In this document: in pieces, positions 52,080 through 60,614 of the stretch
How the letters are laid out: each line of letters opens with the position of its first letter
How positions within the stretch are numbered: the stretch's first letter is position 1
DNA from: Desulfovibrio sp.
GTDB lineage: Bacteria; Desulfobacterota; Desulfovibrionia; Desulfovibrionales; Desulfovibrionaceae
NCBI GenBank assembly: GCA_016208105.1
Contig: JACQYS010000016.1
Location: 1-64,000 of the forward strand
DNA length: 64,000 nucleotides
Reading direction: 5' to 3'
Translations under genes and position numbers: made by a program
The notes under the pieces: generated by a model
Databases searched by the model: none
The model's input: only the letters and a program-made list of their open reading frames with translations
What the model was told of the DNA's origin: nothing

Positions 52080-54002
52080 ATGAACGGGTACTTTGTTACC
52101 GGTACGGACACCGGCGTGGGCAAGACCGTGCTCAGCGCCCTTCTCTGCACGGCGTTGAACGCCCACTATTTCAAGCCCATCCAAACCGGCCAGGACTCGG
52201 ACACCGATACCGCGGCCGCTCTGGCCGGGCTGGACGCATCACGAATCACCGCGCCCACCGTCTCTCTCACTGCGCCGCTTTCGCCCGACCAGGCCGCCCG
52301 GAAGCAAGGCGTCACCCTGGACATCGCTGCCATCCGCCTGCCTGAAACGAAAAGGCCTCTCATCGTGGAAGGGGCCGGGGGCGCGCTGGTGCCCATCGCA
52401 CCCGGCCAAGACATGGCCGGACTCATGGTCAGACTCGGCCTGCCCGTCATCGTGGCCGCGCGGTCCGGGCTGGGCACCTTGAATCACACCCTGCTCACCC
52501 TGGAGGCTCTGCGCCTGCGCGGGATAGAGGTTGCGGGAGTGGCCCTCATCGGGGAACCCAATGCGGACAACCGCTTGGACATCGAACGCCTGGGGAAAGT
52601 ACCTGTAATCATTGAATTGCCCATACTTCAGCCGCTGTCGATCGAGACCATCCGCATTGCAACCGCCCTTCTCAGGCTCCCGGAGAGCTCTTCGAAACCA
52701 GACGTCGCAGCCTGGGACCGGAACCATGTCTGGCATCCGTTCACCCAGGCCAGGACAGCGCCCCCCCCCATGCAGGCCGTACGGGGCCTGGGGTCGAAGA
52801 TTTTCACCGATGACGGGCGCGAACTCGTCGATCTTGTCTCCTCCTGGTGGGTGAACCCGCACGGCCACGCCCATCCGGCCGTGGCCCGGGCCATTGCCCG
52901 CCAGGCATCGATGCTGGAGCAGGTCCTTTTCGCGGATTTCACCCACGAACCGGCAGCGCGCCTGGCCTATGAGCTGTGCTCCATTCTACCCGGAGGCTTG
53001 AAGCGGGTCTTTTATTCCGACAACGGCTCCACCGCCGTGGAAGTGGCCCTCAAGATGGCCCATCAGTACTGGCGCAACCAGGGCAGGCCGGAGCGCACCC
53101 GTTTCGCGGCCTTTCAGGGCGGCTACCACGGAGATACGGTGGGGGCCATGTCCGTGGGGCTTGGCAGCGGATTCTTCGGCGGCTTCGAGCCGCTGACCTT
53201 TAAGGTGGATTTTCTGCCCTACCCGGCCACCTGGCTTGGCGACGAGGACATCGAGGACAAGGAATCCCAGGCCCTGGCGGTTCTCAAGAACTACTTCGCC
53301 GTGCATGCCGGCACCGTGGCCGGGGTTATTCTGGAGCCCCTGGTGCAGGGGGCGTCGGGAATGCGCATGGTCCGGCCCGGGTTCGTGAAGGCCGTGGCGG
53401 AGCTGGCCCGCACAGCAGGCGGACTGGTGATCTTCGACGAGGTGATGACCGGGTTCGGGCGCACGGGCCGCATGTTCGCCAGCGAGCTTACCGGCACGGC
53501 CCCGGACATCATCTGCCTGGCCAAGGGGCTTACTTGCGGGTTTTTGCCCATGTCCGCCACCGTGGCCACCGAGGACATCTACCAGGCTTTCCAGGGCGAC
53601 ACCTTCGACCGGGCTCTGGCCCACGGCCACTCCTTCACTGCCAACCCGCTGGGCTGCGCCGCGGCCCTGGCCGGTCTGGCCCTGTTCAAAGAGGAAGCCA
53701 CCCTGGAGCGCATCGCCACCCTGGAAAAGGTCCACGCCGAAAGGCTTACGGCCATGCGGGACCACCCGAGGATCGCCATGCCGCGCTGGCTGGGGTCCAT
53801 CGGGGCGGTGAACGTCACGGGAGCTGGCCAGGGGTACGACGCCGACGTGGGCAGAAAGATTAAACGCTTTTTCACGGGAAATGGGTTCTACGCCCGGCCC
53901 ATGGGGGATGTGTTCTACATTCTGCCGCCCTACTGCCTGACCACTGATGAGCTGAACCAGGCTTACGATCTGCTTGGACGTGCCCTGGACCGGCTGGACT
54001 AG
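52080..54002 (+). CDS. Fused dethiobiotin synthetase / DAPA aminotransferase (BioD-BioA)
   Basis: This is one 640-residue protein. Residues 1-205 are BioD: GTDTGVGKT P-loop at 8-16, YFKPIQTG, VEGAGGALVPI. From W212 on it is BioA: DRNHVWHPFTQ, SSWWVNPHGHAHP, GGYHGDT, VIFDEVMTGFGRTG and LAKGLTCGFLPM with the PLP Lys at 482. The two enzymes catalyse consecutive steps (KAPA to DAPA, DAPA to dethiobiotin). Fusions are known in plants and some bacteria, usually also with BioD first. It is the last gene of the operon, 9 bp after bioC, followed by a terminator. Confidence 0.95.
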   Translation: MNGYFVTGTDTGVGKTVLSALLCTALNAHYFKPIQTGQDSDTDTAAALAGLDASRITAPTVSLTAPLSPDQAARKQGVTLDIAAIRLPETKRPLIVEGAGGALVPIAPGQDMAGLMVRLGLPVIVAARSGLGTLNHTLLTLEALRLRGIEVAGVALIGEPNADNRLDIERLGKVPVIIELPILQPLSIETIRIATALLRLPESSSKPDVAAWDRNHVWHPFTQARTAPPPMQAVRGLGSKIFTDDGRELVDLVSSWWVNPHGHAHPAVARAIARQASMLEQVLFADFTHEPAARLAYELCSILPGGLKRVFYSDNGSTAVEVALKMAHQYWRNQGRPERTRFAAFQGGYHGDTVGAMSVGLGSGFFGGFEPLTFKVDFLPYPATWLGDEDIEDKESQALAVLKNYFAVHAGTVAGVILEPLVQGASGMRMVRPGFVKAVAELARTAGGLVIFDEVMTGFGRTGRMFASELTGTAPDIICLAKGLTCGFLPMSATVATEDIYQAFQGDTFDRALAHGHSFTANPLGCAAALAGLALFKEEATLERIATLEKVHAERLTAMRDHPRIAMPRWLGSIGAVNVTGAGQGYDADVGRKIKRFFTGNGFYARPMGDVFYILPPYCLTTDELNQAYDLLGRALDRLD

Positions 54003-54020
54003 CTCCTTCATCACAAAGCA

Positions 54021-54053
54021 AAACGCCCGGAAGGCAGGGTAACCTTCCGGGCG
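54021..54053. terminator. Bidirectional terminator between the bio operon and the MauE-like gene
   Basis: CGCCCGGAAGG (54024-54034) pairs perfectly with CCTTCCGGGCG (54043-54053). TTTT follows on the minus strand, so it mainly ends the convergent MauE/rhodanese transcript; the plus-strand tail is poor in T. Confidence 0.78.
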
Positions 54054-54117
54054 TCCATTCAAACGCATGTTCGGCGCGCACGATACGACGGGATCATCCT
54101 CGCCAGAGATGCTCCAG

Positions 54118-54534
54118 CTAATCCTTGCCCGTACGGGCGAACGCTCCCCACATTGCCACCAGGCCCACTGCCAGAAAGGCGGCGTCACGAATCAAGGTTT
54201 CCTTGGTTACGGCCTGCCCGGAACCGCCGAAGCAGCCGCAGGTCACGTCCAGGCCCCGGACCATGGCAAGGCCCATAGCGCCGATGAACCCCACCATCAA
54301 GAGGTTCAGCACCACGGACGCCCCCCGGGCCAGGGTGTTGGCGCACAGGGCGAGGCCGCAAACAATCTCCACCGCCGGCATGAGCATGGCGGTGGCGTAG
54401 ACGGCCTTGGCCGGGAGAATCTGGTAGTTGAAAATGACCGACGCGAAGACGTCCGCATCAGCCATTTTTTCCGCCCCGGCGTAGACGAACATCACCCCGT
54501 AGACCAGACGGCAGATAAACCATATCCAGCGCAT
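54118..54534 (-). CDS. MauE/DoxX-like membrane protein
   Basis: This 138-residue protein has four membrane segments and the DoxX/MauE pattern: MFVYAGAEKMADADVFA, ILPAKAVYATAMLMPAVEIVCGLAL and, near residue 100, DVTCGCFGG, the conserved Cys pair of MauE-type redox proteins. It overlaps the rhodanese-domain gene by one base (TGATG). Together they suggest thiol or sulfur redox work at the inner membrane. Confidence 0.8.
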   Translation of the reverse strand: MRWIWFICRLVYGVMFVYAGAEKMADADVFASVIFNYQILPAKAVYATAMLMPAVEIVCGLALCANTLARGASVVLNLLMVGFIGAMGLAMVRGLDVTCGCFGGSGQAVTKETLIRDAAFLAVGLVAMWGAFARTGKD

Positions 54535-55022
54535 CAGCGTGCCTCCACCGGGCCGCCCTCGGCCTTCCAACCTTCAAGCCCTTCGGGCATCACGGACAGG
54601 GCGGTGAACCCCAATTCCTTCATGCCCTGGGCCAGGTCCTTGCTTTTGGGGCAGGCTAGGTTGGAGCAGTAGAGCACCATCGGCTTGTCCTTGGCGAGCC
54701 CGGACACCGCGGCATCAAGGCCTGTGAGAAGCGCCTCGGCGGATATGTGCATCGCCCCGGGTATGTGCTCCTGGGCGAATTCATCGGGTTCTCGCGCATC
54801 CACGAAAAGAGCCGACTGCGCCTTGAAGATTTCCAAAGCCTCTTTGGGAGAAAGAACCGCAAGCCCGGTTCGGGTGGTTTCCTCGACCTTCTTGGCCGCG
54901 AAGTCGCCCCACCAGGGAAGCGGCGCCGGCCTGGCCACATTGACAACCCAAGCCGCCATGATTGATATTGCAAGTAGTAAAACGATTTCGGGCCACACCG
55001 GGCCGCGTACCGATTGGTGCAT
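54534..55022 (-). CDS. Membrane-anchored rhodanese-domain protein
   Basis: This 162-residue protein has one N-terminal membrane segment (VLLLAISIMAAWVVNVA). The rhodanese domain (about 55-160) has ALFVDAREPDEFAQEHIPGAMHI and the loop VLYCSNLACPKSKDLA, where the Cys that takes up sulfane sulfur is the first Cys. The domain probably faces the periplasm. Coupled to the MauE-like gene downstream. Confidence 0.87.
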   Translation of the reverse strand: MHQSVRGPVWPEIVLLLAISIMAAWVVNVARPAPLPWWGDFAAKKVEETTRTGLAVLSPKEALEIFKAQSALFVDAREPDEFAQEHIPGAMHISAEALLTGLDAAVSGLAKDKPMVLYCSNLACPKSKDLAQGMKELGFTALSVMPEGLEGWKAEGGPVEAR

Positions 55023-55135
55023 GTCTTGGCCTCACACGACGTTGTGTCGGCCCCTGCCTAGAGGAAAACGTGCGGAAACTCAACGCCCTGATGGACTACA
55101 TCTTTTTCGTCGTGCAGCACTCCTTCGGAGGATCA

Positions 55136-55966
55136 ATGCCACAAGAGTCTGTTCCCCCCAAAGACATCGGCGCGGAAGAAGCCAGGAAGATGCTCTCCAT
55201 GGCGGTTCCAAACGCCCTAACCGTCCTGGATGTCCGCCAGGGATGGGAATACGAGGAACTCCATCTGCCCGGGGCCAAGCTCGTGCCCTTGGGCGAACTT
55301 GAGGACCGAACAGCGGAGATCCCCCGGGACAAGCCTTTGCTCGTCTACTGCCGTTCCGGAAAACGCAGCGCCGCCGCTGCCTCGCTTCTTTCAGCCAGGG
55401 GCTACAAGGACGTGACCAACATGCTGGGAGGCATCACAGCCTGGTCCGGTGCTTCGGCCGTGGGTCCGCAAGACTCCGGCATGCGCTACTGGCAGGGCGA
55501 CGAGACCCCGGAGCGGATTCTGGCCCTGGCCTTTGCCATGGAGCGCGAGCTGGGCGTCTTCTACCAGGAACTGGCCGACAGCGCGGCGGATAAGGAACTC
55601 AAAGCCACCTTCGCCAGGCTGGCCGGGTTCGAGGACAAGCACAAGCTGGTGGTCTACCATCTCTACAAGACGCTGTTCCCGCAGAGCGCGGGCATCGAAG
55701 ACCTGGCGGACAAGGCGACCTTCAAGGCTTTGGAGGGCGGACGTTCGGCCGATGAAATCCTGGCTGATTCCCAAGGGTTCGAATCGTCCCGCGACGCGCT
55801 GGACATGGCCATGGGCATCGAGGCCCAGGCCCTGGACCTCTACATGCGCTACGCCGAGAGGGCTTCAGATGCTAAAACCCGGGAGGCCCTGCACGAGCTG
55901 GCCAAGGAAGAGCGGGGGCACCTGCGGGCACTGGCCACCATGATGGACCGGCTTGGACCTGGGTAA
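55136..55966 (+). CDS. Rhodanese-ferritin-like fusion protein
   Basis: In this 276-residue protein, residues 1-110 are a rhodanese domain (TVLDVRQGWEYEELHLPGAKLVP, catalytic Cys in VYCRSGKRSAAAA). Residues ~125-275 are a four-helix ferritin/rubrerythrin-like domain with Glu and His in FAMERELGVFYQELAD, GFEDKHKLVVYHL, MGIEAQALDLYMRYAE and ELAKEERGHLRAL, which can hold a di-iron site. Fusion of sulfur-transfer and di-iron domains occurs in anaerobes. CGGAGG precedes ATG 55136; the frame is open upstream but overlaps the divergent rhodanese gene. Cytoplasmic, possibly oxidative or sulfide stress. Confidence 0.85.
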   Translation: MPQESVPPKDIGAEEARKMLSMAVPNALTVLDVRQGWEYEELHLPGAKLVPLGELEDRTAEIPRDKPLLVYCRSGKRSAAAASLLSARGYKDVTNMLGGITAWSGASAVGPQDSGMRYWQGDETPERILALAFAMERELGVFYQELADSAADKELKATFARLAGFEDKHKLVVYHLYKTLFPQSAGIEDLADKATFKALEGGRSADEILADSQGFESSRDALDMAMGIEAQALDLYMRYAERASDAKTREALHELAKEERGHLRALATMMDRLGPG

Positions 55967-56069
55967 GGGAAACTGGGAGACGGCGTCTTCACACTTGAAC
56001 GCTGTAACCAGCTTGAGCAGTACACCCACATCACCATAGAATTTTTAAAGAGATACAGAAGGAACTTAC

Positions 56070-56495
56070 ATGGAACCGGTTAATTTCATCATGAACATCC
56101 TCTGGCTGGTGCTCGGAGGAGTCTTCATGGGCCTGGGCTGGTGTTTGGCCGGGCTCATCATGGCCATCACCATCATCGGCCTGCCTTGGGCCCGCTCCTG
56201 CTTCGTCATCGCCAAGCTGGCCTTCTGGCCCTTCGGCAAGATGATCGTCGACCGCCAGTACATTCAGGGATACCACGATGCGGGCACCGGCCCCCTGGGA
56301 TTTCTGGGCAATGTGCTGTGGTTCGTGTTCGCTGGCTGGTGGCTGGCTGTGGGGCATATCGCCAGCGCTTTCGTCAACTTCGTGAGCATCATCGGCATTC
56401 CGTTCGGAATACAGCATCTGAAGCTGGCGCTTATCTCCTTGGCCCCTGTGGGAAAAACAGTGGTGGACAAGACAGAGGGCAGGTATTTCCAATAA
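56070..56495 (+). CDS. YccF-family membrane protein
   Basis: This 141-residue protein contains two copies of the YccF domain, each with a long hydrophobic stretch: NILWLVLGGVFMGLGWCLAGLIMAITIIGLPW and NVLWFVFAGWWLAVGHIASAFVNFVSIIGIPFG. The ITIIGLPWA/SIIGIPFG repeats are diagnostic. AGGAA precedes ATG 56070. Function unknown in the family. Confidence 0.85.
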   Translation: MEPVNFIMNILWLVLGGVFMGLGWCLAGLIMAITIIGLPWARSCFVIAKLAFWPFGKMIVDRQYIQGYHDAGTGPLGFLGNVLWFVFAGWWLAVGHIASAFVNFVSIIGIPFGIQHLKLALISLAPVGKTVVDKTEGRYFQ

Positions 56496-56571
56496 GGCGT
56501 CGCTTAGTATTTCTAGCACCGGCTGTGAGAGCTGATCTTCATGCCGCTATGACCAGCTGGGAGTCGTTTCG

Positions 56572-57315
56572 TCAGGAGCTTAGGAAGAGAAGATACTCCT
56601 GGTTGCCCTTCGGCCCCTTCACTGCGGCCGGAACAACCCCCAGAGGCTCCAGCCCAAGCTCCCTGGCCGCGCCCTCCACCATCTGGACTGCCAGCTGGCG
56701 AAGCGACTCATCGCGCACCACGCCCTTGTCCGTCTGGCCGGGTCCAAGCTCGAACTGGGGCTTCACCAGGGCCACTATCCGCCCGCCCGGTTTCAGGAAC
56801 AGCTTCACTGCAGGCAGCACCTTGGTGAGCGATATAAACGACACGTCTATAACGGCCATGTCCACATGTTCGGGAATAAGATTAGGCTCAGCCAAACGGA
56901 AATTGACCCCTTCCAGGCTTATCACCCTTGAATCGGCGCGCAGTTTTTCGTGCAGCTGGCTCTTACCCACGTCCACAGCGTAGACCCTGACCGCGCCGTG
57001 CTGGAGCAGGCAATCGGTAAAGCCTCCAGTGGAAGCCCCCACATCCAGGGCCACCATCCCCGTCACGTCCAGCTTGAAATGCTCGATGGCGGACAAGAGC
57101 TTGTAGGCGCCCCGGCTCACGAAGCGTTCCGGTTCGGCCAGACTCAATGCAGCCATGGCCGGAAGCATGCGCCCCGGCTTGTCCAGAAGCTCGCGTCTGC
57201 CGTTCTGCTCCAAATACACCTGACCGGCCATGACCAGCCGCTTGGCCCGCTCTCGGCTTTCGGCCAGGCCCTGTTCCACCAGCAATTGATCGGCCCTGAA
57301 TTTTGGATTCGCCAT
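56572..57315 (-). CDS. tlyA: TlyA-family rRNA methyltransferase
   Basis: The 247-residue protein has an N-terminal S4 RNA-binding domain (ADQLLVEQGLAESRERAKRLVMAGQVYL) and an FtsJ-like methyltransferase domain. VALDVGASTGGFTDCLLQHGA is the SAM loop, VYAVDVGKSQL follows, and the VIDVSFISLTKVLPAVKLFL and ALVKPQFELGPGQ blocks carry the K-D-K-type residues. TlyA 2'-O-methylates rRNA in Mycobacterium; a hemolysin activity is also ascribed to the family. CAGGCAAGAAAC precedes ATG 57315. Confidence 0.9.
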   Translation of the reverse strand: MANPKFRADQLLVEQGLAESRERAKRLVMAGQVYLEQNGRRELLDKPGRMLPAMAALSLAEPERFVSRGAYKLLSAIEHFKLDVTGMVALDVGASTGGFTDCLLQHGAVRVYAVDVGKSQLHEKLRADSRVISLEGVNFRLAEPNLIPEHVDMAVIDVSFISLTKVLPAVKLFLKPGGRIVALVKPQFELGPGQTDKGVVRDESLRQLAVQMVEGAARELGLEPLGVVPAAVKGPKGNQEYLLFLSS

Positions 57316-57441
57316 GTTTCTTGCCTGCCAGCCAAGGCTGGGCTAAAAGGGATGTGTGCCGAAGTTGTACCCGCGTAATTCCGCCTCGACCGCCAACGCC
57401 ACCCGATTGGCCGATCCCTGCTCTCAAACGGAGCATACGTT

Positions 57442-57864
57442 ATGAGCCCGAAGTTCCATGCGGTGCAGGGCGCTGTCAGCGCCGCTGTACTTTATCCGTT
57501 CATAGGCTTTGACGCGGTCATTTTTGGGCTGTCTGTCTTCTTGATCGACTTGGACCACATCATTCCTTTCGTGCGCGATTGCAGAAGCCTCTCCATCAGC
57601 AAGTTTTTCGAGTACCATCGAATGGTGCCCAAGATCCCGGACTACCTGGCCCTGGCCTGCTTCCATACCCTGGAGTTCTTCCTGCTGCTCTTCATCCTGG
57701 GCTTCTGGCACCACCAGTTCTGGGTGGTCCTGGCCGCCTGCCTGTTCCACATCATCTTCGACGTGGTCAAGGCATTCCAGCTCGGCAAACCCAATATTCG
57801 GGTGTTCTCTTTCGTGGAATACGCCATCCGCCGCAAAGGCAAACAGACCAGACACGTGGTCTGA
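57442..57864 (+). CDS. Membrane protein, DUF457-like metal hydrolase pattern
   Basis: This 140-residue protein has three or four hydrophobic segments and acidic/His clusters at their ends: FLIDLDHIIPF, CFHTLEFFLLL and LFHIIFDVVKAF. Such D-x-D-H and H/D sites appear in membrane-bound metal-dependent hydrolases of the YdjM/DUF457 type, but this protein is short and the match is by motif only. It stands alone between tlyA (divergent) and the repeat-protein gene. Confidence 0.6.
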   Translation: MSPKFHAVQGAVSAAVLYPFIGFDAVIFGLSVFLIDLDHIIPFVRDCRSLSISKFFEYHRMVPKIPDYLALACFHTLEFFLLLFILGFWHHQFWVVLAACLFHIIFDVVKAFQLGKPNIRVFSFVEYAIRRKGKQTRHVV

Positions 57865-57967
57865 TTCTTTAAGCGGGTGCTTGGCTCCCGGACTCCCCTT
57901 TCTAGTTCCCGCTCTACTCAGCGCGAATCTTCTTTTTTTGCAAATCTACTTATCGAATAATTATATA

Positions 57968-57996
57968 TTGACAAATATATCTCGAGCGAAATAAAC
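57968..57996 (+). promoter_or_regulatory. Promoter before the tandem-repeat protein
   Basis: A consensus TTGACA (57968-57973) is followed 16-17 bases later by AATAAA/ATAAAC, in a markedly AT-rich patch within GC-rich DNA. The leader to the ATG at 58021 is short and contains a GGGAGG ribosome site. Confidence 0.5.
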
Positions 57997-58020
57997 ATTT
58001 TGAAACGCGGGAGGTAAGCC

Positions 58021-58377
58021 ATGTCGCAAATCATTCTCAGCCTCGTCCTGGTCGCCTGCCTGGGCGTACCCGCTCTGAGTCAGACCACGATCAGATCGGG
58101 GGATGTCTTTCATGGCCCCAACGGGGCTACCGTAAAATCCGGAGACGTCTATCACGGCCCTAACGGAACCACCATCAAATCCGGAGACGTCTACCACGGC
58201 AAAGACGGCGGGGTGAAGGTTGGAGGCGTATTCCACGGCAGCAATGGAACCACATATACCTCTACGGGTGGTGTGGTGCACGGAAGCGATGGCTCCACCA
58301 CCATCAAGATCGGGGACACCTACCACACGTCTGGCGGCAAAGGCGCCCCACCGCCTGCCGTCCTGGACTCCAAATAA
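58021..58377 (+). CDS. Secreted tandem-repeat protein (GDVYHGPNG repeats)
   Basis: This 118-residue protein has a signal peptide (MSQIILSLVLVACLGVPALS) followed by about six copies of a 13-15 residue unit with consensus SGDVYHGPNGTTIK. The middle copies are near-perfect and the last two diverge (GGVVHGSDGSTT, IGDTYHTSGG). The regular Gly/His spacing suits a small beta-solenoid or a metal-binding repeat in the periplasm or outside. GGGAGG precedes ATG 58021. No named family is recognised. It has its own promoter and terminator. Confidence 0.75.
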   Translation: MSQIILSLVLVACLGVPALSQTTIRSGDVFHGPNGATVKSGDVYHGPNGTTIKSGDVYHGKDGGVKVGGVFHGSNGTTYTSTGGVVHGSDGSTTIKIGDTYHTSGGKGAPPPAVLDSK

Positions 58378-58403
58378 AAAACGGCCCCGCGAGGGGCCGT
58401 TTG
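58376..58403. terminator. Bidirectional intrinsic terminator
   Basis: ACGGCCCC (58381-58388) pairs with GGGGCCGT (58393-58400) around GCGA. A T-run (TTTTTTATTT) follows on the minus strand and TTTGCATTT on the plus strand, so it serves the convergent thrC and the repeat-protein gene. Confidence 0.88.
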
Positions 58404-58433
58404 CATTTCCACATTTCGTTGCCTAACGGCGCA

Positions 58434-59882
58434 TCATTTCTTGCTGGCCAACCCAAGCCTGGCCACCACTTTCTGGGCGGCCTTCACCGTGTATTCCTCG
58501 GGAGAAAGGCTGTCCTTCTCCTTCTGGGTGATCACCAGTTCAGGCTGGTTCACGTACTCCTTCTTGGCTTTCACCTCGTACTCGGGCGGGAAGCTGTCGG
58601 TAAAGTACATGTCCTGGAATCCGGCGAACTTCATGCTGTGGGCCGTGGCGTCCAGAATGGCCAGTTCGGAAGGCTCGATGAGGCCAAGCTCCTTGGCCCG
58701 GATAAGTCCGGCCAGGCACTCGCCGCCCTGGGTGCAGCTGATGTGCCCGTGGCGGTTGGCCAGAAGCATGCCTTCGACTATGGCCTGCTCCTCCACCTGG
58801 ATCACCTGGAAGGAGCCAGGGCCGCCGATCTTTTCGTATTGCTCGGCGAAATGCTTCACCCGGGGAAAGCTTACCGGGCTTCCGATCATGGCCGCCTGGG
58901 CCGCGCTGGGACGGACCGCCACCGGCTCGTACACGCGCTGGGCCGGGTCCTCCACGGAGTAATACCGGTAGACCGGGTCGGCATGGGCGGACTGCACCCC
59001 GAAGATGCGCGGCAAGGACGGTATGATGCCCAGGCGCTGGAGCTTCAAAAAACCGCTCATCACGGCGGTGACGTTGCCTGCGTTGCCGATGGGCACGAAC
59101 ACGGCCTTGCGGTAGGTGTCCCACTCGTACCACTGGGCCACTTCGAAGGCGTATGACTCCTGGCCCAGGATGCGCCAGGCGTTCTTGGAGTTCAAAAGCG
59201 CCACGCGGTAGTTGTCCGCCAGATGCTCGACCACCTTCATGCAGTCGTCGAACACGCCCGGGACCTCCAGCACCACGGCTCCGCTGCCCAGAGGCTGGGC
59301 CAGCTGCTGCGGGGTGACCTTGCCCTGGGGCAGGATGACCACCGACGTGATGGGATCGCCCACATAGGCGGCGTAGAGCGCGGCCGAGGCCGAGGTGTCA
59401 CCGGTGGAGGCGCATACCGTGAGCACGCTGTCCCAGGAGTTCTCGCGCACCAGGCTTTTCAAGTAGCTGAAGGCGCAGGCCATGCCCCGGTCCTTGAAGG
59501 AGGCCGAAGGGTTCTGCCCGTCGTTCTTGAAGGCCATGGGCATGCCCAGATGCTTCGAAAGGGCCTGGCTGGTCTCGATGATGGGGGTATTGCCCTCGCC
59601 CAGATAGACTATGTCCTGGGCTTCGAGAATGGGGGCCATGAGTTCGTAGAAGCGGAAAATGCCCCGAAGCGCTGTATTCTTGGAAGCGGCGCGCTTGTCG
59701 AAAAGCGTTTTCCAATACACCGGGGGATTTTCGGCCAGGGAATCGAACCAGATGTCCTCCAGCAGGAAAACGCCGCCGCACTTGGGACAGGTGTAATGGA
59801 GTTCGCCAACCGCGAAGCGCTCCTCGCAGCCGAGGCAGAAGTACTCCATGTTGCCGCGGTATGTGGGGAAATCGTTGCTCAT
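58434..59882 (-). CDS. thrC: Threonine synthase
   Basis: This 482-residue PLP enzyme converts O-phosphohomoserine to threonine. Its N-terminus holds a zinc ribbon (Cys16, Cys19, Cys32, Cys35), followed by YLGEGNTPIIE, the PLP lysine 130 in NPSASFKDRGM, ASTGDTSASAALYAAY, and PIGNAGNVTAVM. The domain order fits the zinc-ribbon class of threonine synthases. It runs as a single gene, with the DUF456 gene further downstream of nothing shared. Confidence 0.93.
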   Translation of the reverse strand: MSNDFPTYRGNMEYFCLGCEERFAVGELHYTCPKCGGVFLLEDIWFDSLAENPPVYWKTLFDKRAASKNTALRGIFRFYELMAPILEAQDIVYLGEGNTPIIETSQALSKHLGMPMAFKNDGQNPSASFKDRGMACAFSYLKSLVRENSWDSVLTVCASTGDTSASAALYAAYVGDPITSVVILPQGKVTPQQLAQPLGSGAVVLEVPGVFDDCMKVVEHLADNYRVALLNSKNAWRILGQESYAFEVAQWYEWDTYRKAVFVPIGNAGNVTAVMSGFLKLQRLGIIPSLPRIFGVQSAHADPVYRYYSVEDPAQRVYEPVAVRPSAAQAAMIGSPVSFPRVKHFAEQYEKIGGPGSFQVIQVEEQAIVEGMLLANRHGHISCTQGGECLAGLIRAKELGLIEPSELAILDATAHSMKFAGFQDMYFTDSFPPEYEVKAKKEYVNQPELVITQKEKDSLSPEEYTVKAAQKVVARLGLASKK

Positions 59883-59936
59883 TGTATTTCCTTCGAGTGA
59901 AACAAAAGCATTATGGTCCTGATATCCTCGGAAGCC

Positions 59937-60473
59937 TTAAATGCCAAGCGCGGCAACAGCCTGCTTGGCCGCTGGCCAGACAACCCTGGCAACCACGGCC
60001 AGCATGGCTCCGCCCAGGCCGGTCTTCACCACGAAACCAAGCACCCGGCCCCACATGGCGCCTTTGGCCGCATGCCAGGCCTCGTTGGACGGGCGCCCAT
60101 GCAGGCGCTCGAACACGTAGCAGCCAAGATAGGCCCCGCCAACCGCGCCCAAGAGGGCTCCGAAGCCAAGCAAAAAGGGCGCGCAGAAAATGGCCCCGCA
60201 AATAGCCCCAATGAAGGCCCCGATGTTGCCCTTGTTGGTGCCGCCGTACTTCTTGGCGCCATAGAACTGCGCCCCGAATTCTATGGCCTCGCCCAGAGCG
60301 GCCATGGCGATAAGAGAGCCGTAGAAGCCCCAGCCAAGCTCAAGGCCGGGATGGAGAAGCCCCCAGACCCAGGCCAGGCCCAATATGATCCAGTTTGCGG
60401 GCAGGCCCAGGACGTTAAGCCCCAAGACGGCCAGAAGCAGCAGCAAGTACAATATGGCCCAGACATATTCCAT
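59937..60473 (-). CDS. DUF456 family membrane protein
   Basis: This 178-residue glycine-rich membrane protein has about five hydrophobic segments and the DUF456 pattern: VLGLNVLGLPANWIILGLAWVWGLL, then ALGEAIEFGAQFYGAKKYGGTNKG, then IGAICGAIFCAPFLLGFGALLGAVGGAYLG. GAGGAA precedes ATG 60473. Function unknown. Confidence 0.82.
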   Translation of the reverse strand: MEYVWAILYLLLLLAVLGLNVLGLPANWIILGLAWVWGLLHPGLELGWGFYGSLIAMAALGEAIEFGAQFYGAKKYGGTNKGNIGAFIGAICGAIFCAPFLLGFGALLGAVGGAYLGCYVFERLHGRPSNEAWHAAKGAMWGRVLGFVVKTGLGGAMLAVVARVVWPAAKQAVAALGI

Positions 60474-60614
60474 GAAGTCGTATTCCTCGATTTCCGTTCC
60501 AAACGGAGTCAGTTTGCGAGTCGATTCAGAACGTTGCGCAGCCCCTGTTGCGAGGTCCAACCGCGCCTCCGGCACAGTAAGCCATGCGAACCCGTAAAGG
60601 TGCGCGGCTCCCCT

